Source of the DNA: Aquabacterium sp.
GTDB lineage: Bacteria; Pseudomonadota; Gammaproteobacteria; Burkholderiales; Burkholderiaceae_C
Length of the DNA stretch: 64,000 nt
Direction: 5' to 3'
Assembly: GCF_021768455.1 (NCBI RefSeq)
Contig: NZ_JAIZVX010000001.1
Location: forward strand, 1-64,000
Position 1 is the stretch's first letter. Each line of letters begins with the position of its first letter. The notes under the pieces are model-generated. The model had not been told where the DNA came from and did not search any database. It saw only the letters and a program-made list of their open reading frames with translations. A program made the translations under genes and the position numbers. This document shows positions 52,316-60,182 of the stretch, in pieces.

Positions 52316-53671
52316 TCAGCGCACGCCCTTGCGACGGATGGCGTCCACCTGGAAGTCGGACCACTTCTTGGGCTCGTTCCAGACCGTGGCTTCCTTGCGT
52401 TCGTTGGTCAGGCCTTCGACGATGTAGCTGCCACTGATCAGGTCATGCTGGATCCACGGGGCCTGGAACATCACGTTCGCGTCGTAGGCTTGAACCAGCG
52501 ACAAGACATGGGTGCGCCACAGGTTGCCGCGGCTGTCGTAGTGGTCGGCCAAGGCGATGGTGTTGCTGTCTTCGTCGATGAAGAAGGTTCGCTTGGCATA
52601 GACATGCGACATGCCGGTCTTCAAGGTGGCCTGAACCTCCCACACGCGGTGCAGCTCGTAGCGCAGCAGATCAGACTTGAGCGAGCCCTTGTCGATCATG
52701 TCCTTGTACTTGAGGCTCTTGTCATTGGCCTTGTAGGCGTTGTAGGGGATGTACATCTCCCGCTTGCCTGCCAGCTTCCATTCGTAGCGGTCCAGTGCGC
52801 CATTGAAGCCCCAGTAGTCGTCTGCGGTGCGCATCCCCTCGTCGCCATCCGAGGCCGCGTCGTAAGCCAGATCGGGCGCCCGGCGCACACGGCGCTGGCC
52901 AGCGTTGTAGATCCAGGCCTGGCGCCCTGCAACCGAATAGTCCACCGGATCGTGCACAAGGTAGATGGTGCCAACCAGCGTCGCTGGTGCGTCATAAGCG
53001 CCATAGAAGGAGAACACATGGTTGGGTTGGCGCTGATCGAAGTTCTGCCCCTGCACCATGTCTTCGCAAAAGCCCACGCGGTAGTAATCGCCGTTGGGAC
53101 GCACCGGCAGCCAGTCCGCGCAACGGTTGTAGCTGCCGAAGAAGTGCGTCAGGTGGTTGTACATGGCCTCCACCCCATTGCTGGGCACGGGAAATGGGGT
53201 GCCAGGCATCGTGTAGTTCTGCAGGGTCAGCCCTTTGAGCATCACCTTGCCGACCATGGCCTTGGTCGCGTCGTACACCGATTGCGGGTTGGCAAAGGTG
53301 CGGTGCGTGCGGTAGACCGGCATCGACAGATGGGGGTATTTCTTCAGCAAGGCCTGCATGCCCGGGGAGACCTTGTCCTTGTACTTTTCAAGGTTCTGAC
53401 CGGTGATCTGGAACAAGGGCTTTTCACCAGCGAAGGGATCGACATACGCCCCACCGGCCTTGTAGCCAGCGGGTGGCTTGGTCAGCCCGCCTGTCCATTC
53501 CGGGATGCTGCCGTCCTTGTTGCCTGCTCGCTCTGCGCCGCTGGGCGTCAGGTCCTTGCCCAGTCGGTCTGCATCCACAGCGGCGTGTGCCAGGGACATC
53601 AAGGACGAGACACACAGGCCCAGAATGGCCGCGCGCTTGCTCGGTGCGAATGTGGGTTGCTTGGTATTCAT
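52316..53671 (-). CDS. DUF1329 domain protein (first copy)
   Basis: Secreted envelope protein of 451 residues with a clear signal peptide (RAAILGLCVSSLMSLAHA-A). It has DADRLGKDLTPSGAERAGNKDGSIPEWTGGLTKPP, the characteristic N-terminal DUF1329 motif, then DPFAGEKPLFQIT, RQAWIYNAGQRRVRRAPDLAYD, DRYEWKLAGKREMYIPYNAYK and RYELHRVWEVQATLKTGMSHVYAKRTFFIDEDS. Structurally LolA/LolB-like folds have been suggested for the family, but I cannot verify that here. It lies 16 bp after the DUF1302 gene. Confidence 0.9.
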   Translation of the reverse strand: MNTKQPTFAPSKRAAILGLCVSSLMSLAHAAVDADRLGKDLTPSGAERAGNKDGSIPEWTGGLTKPPAGYKAGGAYVDPFAGEKPLFQITGQNLEKYKDKVSPGMQALLKKYPHLSMPVYRTHRTFANPQSVYDATKAMVGKVMLKGLTLQNYTMPGTPFPVPSNGVEAMYNHLTHFFGSYNRCADWLPVRPNGDYYRVGFCEDMVQGQNFDQRQPNHVFSFYGAYDAPATLVGTIYLVHDPVDYSVAGRQAWIYNAGQRRVRRAPDLAYDAASDGDEGMRTADDYWGFNGALDRYEWKLAGKREMYIPYNAYKANDKSLKYKDMIDKGSLKSDLLRYELHRVWEVQATLKTGMSHVYAKRTFFIDEDSNTIALADHYDSRGNLWRTHVLSLVQAYDANVMFQAPWIQHDLISGSYIVEGLTNERKEATVWNEPKKWSDFQVDAIRRKGVR

Positions 53672-53687
53672 GTGGATACTCCGTCGA

Positions 53688-55499
53688 TCAGAAGCTCACG
53701 CCAAGCGTCGCGGCAAAGTAATCGCGGTCGCGGTAGGCGTCGTAGGTGGCGTGGTGGTTGTAGGTCACGTAGTTGAGGTCCAGGGTGTACTTCTTGGCGT
53801 ACTCGAAGCGGCTGCCCAGGCCGATGGCGCGGCGCCCCTGGAGGAACTGGCTGTCCACCGAATAGCCGTAGACGTCTTGCGACAGGAAGATGCTGGGCAC
53901 CACCGTCACACCGGTATCCAGGACGTTGTTGTAGGTCAGGTCGAACTTGGCGCGCAGCCCCCAGGAGAAGGGTGTGACGTAGCCATCGTTCTTGCAGCCG
54001 GCCGAGGAAATGTTCAAGGTCCCACAGGTGCTGCCGCCATAGCTGGCACTTGAGCCAGGCCCGAAAATGAAGGCCCGAGTGCCGTAGCGCACCGCTGTGG
54101 GGTCCTTCTTGTAGTTGGGAAGGTCATTCCACTGGAACCCCGCCTCTGCGATCAGGACGTACTGCCCGGCACCCAGCAGGTTGCTGCCGGCCTTCACTCC
54201 ATTGAGTTGGAACTGGGTCTTGTTGGTGCGCCCGTAGCCCAGGAGCAGGCCATTGCCCGCTCTGGCAGTGGCCGCTGCCGATGCGTAGGGGCCGATGCCT
54301 GCCAGGCTCGCATACAGCAAGTCGTTGCCATCCACCTGGGCCGGCACGCCGCGTTGGGTGCTCAACTCCGCGCCCACAGAGATGCCCGCCAGGTTGGTGG
54401 CAGCGCTGATGCCGTACATCTTGATGTCGTTGGCGTAGTCCCAAGACACGGCGAAGGGACTGACCGTTCCGGGAAAGGTGCCGAAGTGCGAACTCAGATT
54501 CGGTGTTCGCGAGTTCAGGCGCTGTGCATACAGGCCAAACTCGGTGTCCAGGGCTTCAGAGTTGAAGCGGTAGGCCAGACCGTACTGGCCAGCATCACGC
54601 CCTTCCTTGCCATCGATGGTTGGCACGTACGCGCCTGCGGCGTAGCCCTGCGCGTTGCTGGTGCCGGGCGCAATGGTCACGGCCGTGCTGCAGGAGTTTT
54701 GTGAGGCTGAAATGGAAGCGGCTGCCGCAGCCCAGTAGTTGCCACAAGCCCCTTCAATCGGCGTGGGCTTCCATTGCAGTTGGTAAAAGGCTTCCAGCGA
54801 GCCATGGCTGCCCAGGCTCTGGTTGGCGAAGATCAGCGGCACCGGCAGGAAAACCTCCTTGAGTTGCACACCCGGCTTGCGGAAGGACGGCAGGTCGATC
54901 GGCGACACCTGGTTGATACCCTGAATGAACAGGCTCTCGCCCCAGTTCACCACCTGATTGCCCAGACGCACCTGCAAGGGCTGGCCAGCGAGTTCGAAGG
55001 TGTCGTACACATAGGCGTCCAGCAGATAGATGCCCTGGAACTTGCTGAGCGGCTCGAAGCCCTTGTCGCTCAGCGGGTCGCGGGATGAGTAGCCATTGTT
55101 CTGGCTGCCGAAACGCACGTTCTGGTTGTTGAGCGTGTAGTCGTACCAGGCCTTGGCCCGCAGCATGGCGCCCAAGTCGCCCTTGTGCACAGCCACTTCG
55201 GAAATCAGCTTGAGCTGCGTTGAAAACGCGTCGCCCTTGTTGTAATTGAGGTTGCCTTCATCAATGGTGTTGTTGCCTGTCCCGTTGGTTTTGCCCACGG
55301 TGGCACCGTCAATCTGACCATAGAGACGGCTGTCCGCATCGCGCGCCCGTATCGCTGTACCCAGCGACAAGGAAGAGGTCCAGCTCCCCGCCCACCCCTC
55401 GCCAAACTCGAAATCCGCTGCCTGGGCCGATGCGGCCAACCCGGCACAAAGCAGCAGGACAGCCTGCCTCGTCAATCGGAACTTGAACTGACTCCTCAT
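53688..55499 (-). CDS. DUF1302 family outer-membrane beta-barrel protein
   Basis: Predicted outer-membrane protein of 603 residues: signal peptide (AVLLLCAGLAASAQA-A), then DFEFGEGWAGSWTSSLSLGTAIRARDADSRLYG, the DUF1302 opening, many alternating amphipathic strands, QVRLGNQVVNWGESLFIQGINQVSPIDLPSFRKPGVQLKEVFLPVP, and a C-terminal Phe (LGVSF), the outer-membrane insertion signal. ATG 55499 has AGGAGG immediately upstream; the track start is 13 codons earlier. It heads the envelope operon, with palindrome site B 60-73 bp upstream. Likely the pore for a hydrophobic substrate. Confidence 0.9.
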   Translation of the reverse strand: MRSQFKFRLTRQAVLLLCAGLAASAQAADFEFGEGWAGSWTSSLSLGTAIRARDADSRLYGQIDGATVGKTNGTGNNTIDEGNLNYNKGDAFSTQLKLISEVAVHKGDLGAMLRAKAWYDYTLNNQNVRFGSQNNGYSSRDPLSDKGFEPLSKFQGIYLLDAYVYDTFELAGQPLQVRLGNQVVNWGESLFIQGINQVSPIDLPSFRKPGVQLKEVFLPVPLIFANQSLGSHGSLEAFYQLQWKPTPIEGACGNYWAAAAASISASQNSCSTAVTIAPGTSNAQGYAAGAYVPTIDGKEGRDAGQYGLAYRFNSEALDTEFGLYAQRLNSRTPNLSSHFGTFPGTVSPFAVSWDYANDIKMYGISAATNLAGISVGAELSTQRGVPAQVDGNDLLYASLAGIGPYASAAATARAGNGLLLGYGRTNKTQFQLNGVKAGSNLLGAGQYVLIAEAGFQWNDLPNYKKDPTAVRYGTRAFIFGPGSSASYGGSTCGTLNISSAGCKNDGYVTPFSWGLRAKFDLTYNNVLDTGVTVVPSIFLSQDVYGYSVDSQFLQGRRAIGLGSRFEYAKKYTLDLNYVTYNHHATYDAYRDRDYFAATLGVSF

Positions 55500-55558
55500 A
55501 TCGCCTCCTGGTCGTCTCCGACTCAAAATTGTTGCCACCTCATGGACACATGTTTTTC

Positions 55559-55572
55559 GTACGCATGCATAT
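55559..55572. promoter_or_regulatory. Palindromic motif site B (GTACGCATGCATAT)
   Basis: Matches GTACGCATGCGTAC at 12 of 14 positions and is followed by GATTCAC, similar to the extension at sites A and C. It lies in an AT-rich 283-bp gap, 60-73 bp upstream of the DUF1302 ATG. Candidate operator of the envelope operon. Confidence 0.55.
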
Positions 55573-55702
55573 GATTCACATGGTCATGTTGTCATCTATT
55601 CAACAATTCATGCTCAGTAGGAACCCGAAGGTTGGAGGTCCTGATGCAAGACAAAGGGCAAACCCCAATGCAGAAGCGCATCAGGGCGCTTGCCTTGACT
55701 TG

Positions 55703-55720
55703 GTAACGTAGCGTACGATC
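55703..55720. promoter_or_regulatory. Half-site of the shared palindrome upstream of the acyl-CoA ligase
   Basis: GTAACGTAGCGTACGATC: the right half GCGTACGATC (55711-55720) is identical to ten bases of site A (20108-20117); the full 14-mer matches at 9 positions. It lies 63-80 bp upstream of the ligase ATG, just after a TTGACT that could be a -35 element. Weak but suggestive. Confidence 0.35.
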
Positions 55721-55782
55721 TTTGCCGAAGCATTCACTGGCTGCGTGGTCGCCGGTGCCACCCCATTCGAGAGGCAATCAAC

Positions 55783-57339
55783 ATGTGGCTCCATGCCAGC
55801 ATTCAGTACTTACCTGATGTCATCCGGTATCACGCCAGGCAGGCGCCGGACAAGGTCGCGCTCATTGACCAGCGCAAGACGTACAGCTACCGGGAGATGG
55901 ACCTTCGGAGCAACCAGGTTGCGAACGGCCTCATCCAGGCCAATGCCAGACCCGGAGACGTCATCGGCTTCCTGGGCAAGAACTCCCTTGCCGTGTTCGA
56001 ATCGCTCTTTGGCGCCGGCAAGGCTGGATGCACGTTCCTGCCACTGAACTGGCGCCTCACCCCCGCCGAGCTGGCACAGGTGATCGACGATGCCCAGCCG
56101 CTGATCATCTTTGCCGAACACGAATGTCTGGCCCAGCTGGAAGCCGCGTGCAAGATCAGCCAGCGAAGCGTCCGCATCGAGCCGTTTGATGTGGCAGCCG
56201 GCCTGACCAGTTTCTGCAGTGGACAAGGCGACATCGATCCAGGGGTCGAGGTGAGCCCTCGCGACGTGGCGCTGCTGATCTACACATCCGGCACCACGGG
56301 CAAGCCCAAAGGCGTGGAGCTGACACACCAAAGCATCAGCCACATGCGGCTTTGCGAGCACCTGGAACCCAGCTATCAATGGCTTGCGTCGGACATCCTG
56401 GTCATGGCCATGCCGAACTTCCATCTGCTGGGACTGTCGGTACCCATACAGGCCCTTTACAGCCAGGCCACGGTGACCTTGATGCCGGCACTGGACGTCG
56501 GCAAACTCCTGCAGATGATCGCGCAGGATCGCCCGACCATGCTCGTTCTGGCGCCTACGGCCATCCAGATGCTGCTGGACCACCCGGACGCCAAGACCAC
56601 AGACTTTTCGTCCATACGTCAGGTGATCTATGCCGGTTCGGCCATCACGGCCCACTTGCTCAAGCGCGCCATCAAGGAAATGCAATGCGAATTCATGCAG
56701 TTCTATGGCGCGACCGAGAGCGGTGGGGCCATCACCATCCTGCGGCCCGATCAGCATGACCTGGTCCACGAAGAGAAGCTCAAGTCCTGCGGCACGCCTC
56801 TGCCGCTGACCGAGGTCAGCATCGTGGATGCCAACGGCCAGCCCTGCCCGGATGGCGAAATCGGTGAACTGCTGGTGCGCACACCAGCGAACTTTCGCGG
56901 CTACCGAAACCAGCCGGAAGCCACCGCTGCTGCGCTGCACGATGGCTGGTATCGCACCGGAGACGCAGGCTACCGTGCCAGTGACGGCCTGCTCTATCTG
57001 GTCGACCGCGTCAAGGACATGATCGTCACGGGCGGCGAGAACGTCTACTCCACAGAAGTCGAGCAGGCTTTGGCCAAGCACCCGGCCGTGGCCATGTCTG
57101 CGGTCGTCGGGCTGCCGGACGCGCACTGGGGCGAGATGGTCTCGGCCGTCGTGGTCCTGAAAGCAGGACACCAGGCCAGTGAAGAAGAACTGGTCAAGCA
57201 CTGCCGCCAGCTGATCGCCGGCTACAAGGTGCCCAAGCGCATTTGCTTCGACAACGCTTTGCCGACCAGCCCGGCCGGCAAGGTTCTCAAGCGCTTGCTG
57301 CGCGACACCTTGCAGAGCAAATTGCAATCTGCAGCCTGA
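55783..57339 (+). CDS. AMP-dependent acyl-CoA synthetase/ligase
   Basis: ANL-superfamily ligase of 518 residues, activating a carboxylic acid to its CoA thioester. It has LIYTSGTTGKPKGVELTH (P-loop), MQFYGATESGGAITIL, GWYRTGDAGYRASDGLLYLVDRVKDMIVTGGENVYSTEVEQAL, and the catalytic Lys in LPTSPAGKVLKRLLRD. The subgroup includes FadD3/cyclohexanecarboxylate-CoA-ligase-like enzymes. Given the hydroxylase, alcohol dehydrogenase and aldehyde dehydrogenase upstream in the pathway, it is the best candidate to activate the carboxylate before AliB/BadHI-type oxidation. Start ATG 55783. Confidence 0.9.
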   Translation: MWLHASIQYLPDVIRYHARQAPDKVALIDQRKTYSYREMDLRSNQVANGLIQANARPGDVIGFLGKNSLAVFESLFGAGKAGCTFLPLNWRLTPAELAQVIDDAQPLIIFAEHECLAQLEAACKISQRSVRIEPFDVAAGLTSFCSGQGDIDPGVEVSPRDVALLIYTSGTTGKPKGVELTHQSISHMRLCEHLEPSYQWLASDILVMAMPNFHLLGLSVPIQALYSQATVTLMPALDVGKLLQMIAQDRPTMLVLAPTAIQMLLDHPDAKTTDFSSIRQVIYAGSAITAHLLKRAIKEMQCEFMQFYGATESGGAITILRPDQHDLVHEEKLKSCGTPLPLTEVSIVDANGQPCPDGEIGELLVRTPANFRGYRNQPEATAAALHDGWYRTGDAGYRASDGLLYLVDRVKDMIVTGGENVYSTEVEQALAKHPAVAMSAVVGLPDAHWGEMVSAVVVLKAGHQASEEELVKHCRQLIAGYKVPKRICFDNALPTSPAGKVLKRLLRDTLQSKLQSAA

Positions 57340-57347
57340 GCACTCGT

Positions 57348-57369
57348 CGCTTCAACTCAAATTGAAGCG
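57348..57369. other. Inverted repeat between the convergent ligase and reductase genes
   Basis: CGCTTCAA-CTCAAA-TTGAAGCG, a perfect 8-bp stem with a 6-nt loop, overlaps the end of the MDR reductase gene. There is no T tract, so termination activity is uncertain. Confidence 0.4.
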
Positions 57370-58370
57370 ATGCGAATCAGGCGCTTGCCCAGGTTGTCGC
57401 CACGGTACAGGCTGGCAATGGCGTCTGGCGCGTGCTCGATGCCGTCGAGCACGTCCTCCAGGTACCGCAGCTTGCCTTGCCTCACCCAGCCAGCCAGGTC
57501 CACCAAGGCATCGGCAAAGCCATCGCGGTGGTCAAAGATGACGAAGCCTTGCATGCGGGCCCGGTTGATGAGCAGGTGCCGCTCGACCCTGGGGCCCTGA
57601 GGCAGCGGATCCCAATTCGAAATGGATGCGGTGCCACACACGACCACGCGCGCACCAGGGCGCAGATGGCGCATCACCGCATCGCTGATGGGGCCGGCGG
57701 TGTTGTCGAAATAGATGTCCACGCCCCCCCCGCAGGCTTGCGCCAACTGCTCCGCAAACGCCTCCGATTTGTAGTCCAGCGCGTGGTCATAGCCGAAGGT
57801 GTCCAGGCAGAGCTGGCGCTTGCGCTCCCCCCCAGTGATGCCAATGGTGCGGCACCCCATCAGCTTCGCAATCTGCCCCACACAGGAGCCCACCGCGCCA
57901 GCGGCCGTCGACACCACGACCGTCTGCCCTGGCTGCGGCTCGCCGATCTTGAGCAGGCCATGGTGTGCCGTGAGCCCATTGATGCCCAGTACACCCAATG
58001 CGGTTGACATGGGCAGGTCGCGATCGGTGATGACGCGATCGATGGCCGAAGCCGTCACCACGGCGTAGTCCTGCCAGCCAAACAAGCCCGTGACCCAAGT
58101 GCCTTCTGGCCATGCCGGGTCGCTCGACGCATCGACGACGCCAACCGTGAACGAGCGCATGACGCCACCAATGGGCACGGGCTCGCTGTAGTTGCGCACG
58201 GCGCTGACCCAGCCGCGCATCGCCGGCTCGACCGACAAGTAGATGTTGCGAACCCTCACCTGGCCGGGCAGCAGCGCGGGCACGGGCGCCGATGAGAGCG
58301 AGAAGTTGTCAGCCTGAGGAATGCCTTGAGGGCGAGACTTGAGCAGAACCTGACGGTTGATCAATGACAC
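57357..58370 (-). CDS. NADP-dependent MDR oxidoreductase (PTGR/curcumin-reductase-like)
   Basis: Zinc-independent medium-chain reductase of about 337 residues: NRQVLLKSRPQGIPQADNF, YLSVEPAMRGW, GLTAHHGLLKIGEPQPGQTVVVSTAAGAVGSCVGQIAKLMG (NADP binding), VDIYFDNTAGPISDAVM and QGFVIFDH. These are all hallmarks of the leukotriene B4 dehydrogenase/curcumin reductase branch, which reduces alpha,beta-unsaturated carbonyls. GTG 58370 gives the usual N-terminus, with GGAG upstream; the track TTG start lies in the promoter. Palindrome site C is 60-73 bp upstream. Confidence 0.88.
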   Translation of the reverse strand: MSLINRQVLLKSRPQGIPQADNFSLSSAPVPALLPGQVRVRNIYLSVEPAMRGWVSAVRNYSEPVPIGGVMRSFTVGVVDASSDPAWPEGTWVTGLFGWQDYAVVTASAIDRVITDRDLPMSTALGVLGINGLTAHHGLLKIGEPQPGQTVVVSTAAGAVGSCVGQIAKLMGCRTIGITGGERKRQLCLDTFGYDHALDYKSEAFAEQLAQACGGGVDIYFDNTAGPISDAVMRHLRPGARVVVCGTASISNWDPLPQGPRVERHLLINRARMQGFVIFDHRDGFADALVDLAGWVRQGKLRYLEDVLDGIEHAPDAIASLYRGDNLGKRLIRIASI

Positions 58371-58429
58371 GGTAGCAGCTCCGACATGAAGAAGTTGAAA
58401 CGACAAAGGGTAAAGCCTAGACCATGATG

Positions 58430-58443
58430 GTACGCATGTGTAT
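58430..58443. promoter_or_regulatory. Palindromic motif site C (GTACGCATGTGTAT)
   Basis: Matches GTACGCATGCGTAC at 12 of 14 positions and is followed by GATCATG as at site A. It lies in the 119-bp divergent gap, 60-73 bp from the MDR reductase GTG and 47-60 bp from the MaoC ATG, so it could control both directions. Confidence 0.55.
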
Positions 58444-58489
58444 GATCATGTGCATCATCTTTTTGCGAAGTCGTTCAAGGAAATTCCCT

Positions 58490-58942
58490 ATGGCAGGTCA
58501 ATGGTTTGAAGCATTCGAAGTCGGCCAGGTGTTCGCGCATGAAATCCGCCGCACCGTGCTGGAGTCCGACAACATGTGGTTCAGCAACGCCACGTGCAAC
58601 CCCGCAGCCATTCACATCGATGCGGCCTACTGTGAAGGCACCGAGTTTGGCAAGCCGCTCATGAACAGCATCTTTTCGCTGGGTCTGGTCATCGGCCTGT
58701 CCGTGCAGGACACCACGTTGGGCACCACCGTGGCCAATCTGGGCATGACCGACGTGCGCTTCGCCCACCCCGTCTTTGCCGGAGACACCCTGCGCTCTCA
58801 AACCACCGTCATGGAGGTGCGCGCCAGCAAGTCGCGCCCGAATGCCGGCATCGTGACCTTCCTGCATCAAGGCTTCAACCAACGCGGGCAGGAGGTCGTG
58901 ACCTGCACGCGACAGGCCTTGATGCTGCGCCGCCCAACGTGA
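58490..58942 (+). CDS. MaoC family dehydratase
   Basis: Hot-dog hydratase of 150 residues. From ATG 58490 (AAGGAA upstream) it begins MAGQWFEAFEVGQVFAHEIRRTVLESDNMWFSNATCNPAAIHIDAAYCEGTEFGKPLMNSIFSLGLVIGL. The conserved Asn-x-x-x-x-His pattern of the mesaconyl-CoA hydratase-like group replaces the usual DxNPxH. It is divergent from the MDR reductase gene and 27 bp upstream of the AliB-like dehydrogenase gene. It may hydrate the ring enoyl-CoA made by that dehydrogenase, upstream of the BadH-like step. Confidence 0.87.
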   Translation: MAGQWFEAFEVGQVFAHEIRRTVLESDNMWFSNATCNPAAIHIDAAYCEGTEFGKPLMNSIFSLGLVIGLSVQDTTLGTTVANLGMTDVRFAHPVFAGDTLRSQTTVMEVRASKSRPNAGIVTFLHQGFNQRGQEVVTCTRQALMLRRPT

Positions 58943-58969
58943 TCCAGCGAACCCACTGATGGAACCAAC

Positions 58970-60121
58970 ATGGTACTGACCGACGACCAACGCGCACTGC
59001 AGGAAACCGCGCGGCGATTCTCTCGCGAGCGCCTGCTGCCCCTCTACCAGAAGCGAGAGCAGGAGGGCGTCCTCGACAGGGCCTTGCTGCGTGAAATGGG
59101 CGAACTTGGCCTCCTGGGCGTGGAGTTGCCCGAGGCTCTAGGTGGTCTGGGTCAGGATGCCGTCACCGCCGGCATCATTGCCGAAGAGATTGCCTATGGC
59201 GACTTCAACATCAGCCTGCTGCCGGTGGGCATGTCGCTCAACGCGGCCATCCTGATCCGCAACGCGCAGCCCGAGCTGATGCAGCATTGGGTGCCACGCA
59301 TGATCCGTGGCGAGGCTGTGGTGGCCATCTGCCTGACCGAGCCGCGAGGCGGCTCGGATGCCGCCAACCTGCAACTGCGCGCTCGAAGGGTTGGCGATCA
59401 CTACGTGCTCAATGGCGAGAAGACGTCCATCACCTTTGCCGACCGGGCCGATGGGTATGTCGTGTTTGCGCGAACCGGCACGCCGGAGTCGGGCGCGCGC
59501 GGCGTGACGGCCTTCTTCGTTCCGGCGGACAGCCCGGGCATCCAGCGCACCTGCTTCAATGATGTGGGCAGCGCCATCGCCGGCCGTGGCTCCGTGTTCT
59601 TTGACGATGTGCGCGTGCCGCTTGATCACCGACTGGGTGACGAGGGCAAAGGCTTCACCCAGGTGATGCAGGGCTTCGACTACAGCCGCGCGCTCATCGG
59701 CCTGCAATGTGTGGGTGCCGCACAGGCATCGCTTGACGAGGCCTTTGCCTATGCCAAGGAGCGCGAAGCATTCGGGCGCCCCATCGGGCAGTTCCAGGGC
59801 GTGACCTTTCCGTTGGTGGAAGGCGAATCGCACATCGCTGCCATTCGCCAGCTGGCCTTTCACACACTGGCCTTGCGTGACGCCGGGCAAGCGCATACGG
59901 CGGAGGCCGCCATGATCAAGTGGATGGGCCCCAAGACGGCCTTCGACGTGATCCACCAGTGCCTGCTGACCTTTGGTCACTACGGGTGGTCAAAGGACCT
60001 GCCGCATCAGCAACGCATGCGCGATGTCATGGGGCTGGAGATTGGCGACGGCACCGCCGGGGTCATGAAGCTGATCATTGCCCGCGAAAAAATCGGCCGC
60101 GCGGCGGTGCAATACCTCTGA
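58970..60121 (+). CDS. Acyl-CoA dehydrogenase, cyclohexanecarboxyl-CoA dehydrogenase-like (AliB-like)
   Basis: Flavoprotein of 383 residues: CLTEPRGGSDAANLQLRARR, GEKTSITFADRADGYVVFAR, YAKEREAFGRPIGQFQGVTFPL and the C-terminal FGHYGWSKDLPHQQRMRDVMGLEIGDGTAGVMKLIIAREKIG. At the usual EGT base position it has Asp (GDGT). I recall this Asp and the overall pattern from cyclohexanecarboxyl-CoA dehydrogenases of the AliB type, but the comparison is from memory. It fits a pathway that desaturates a ring acyl-CoA ahead of BadH/BadI-like steps. Electrons would pass to ETF. Confidence 0.83.
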   Translation: MVLTDDQRALQETARRFSRERLLPLYQKREQEGVLDRALLREMGELGLLGVELPEALGGLGQDAVTAGIIAEEIAYGDFNISLLPVGMSLNAAILIRNAQPELMQHWVPRMIRGEAVVAICLTEPRGGSDAANLQLRARRVGDHYVLNGEKTSITFADRADGYVVFARTGTPESGARGVTAFFVPADSPGIQRTCFNDVGSAIAGRGSVFFDDVRVPLDHRLGDEGKGFTQVMQGFDYSRALIGLQCVGAAQASLDEAFAYAKEREAFGRPIGQFQGVTFPLVEGESHIAAIRQLAFHTLALRDAGQAHTAEAAMIKWMGPKTAFDVIHQCLLTFGHYGWSKDLPHQQRMRDVMGLEIGDGTAGVMKLIIAREKIGRAAVQYL

Positions 60122-60182
60122 GGCCTGTGGCGGGATGGCTCTCTTCGCCACGGCGCGTCACCACCATTCAGGAGACAAGAAC

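Noticed and set aside
55810-57327. 505-aa minus-strand ORF opposite the acyl-CoA ligase
   Set aside because: Shadow; the ANL motifs on the plus strand are unambiguous.
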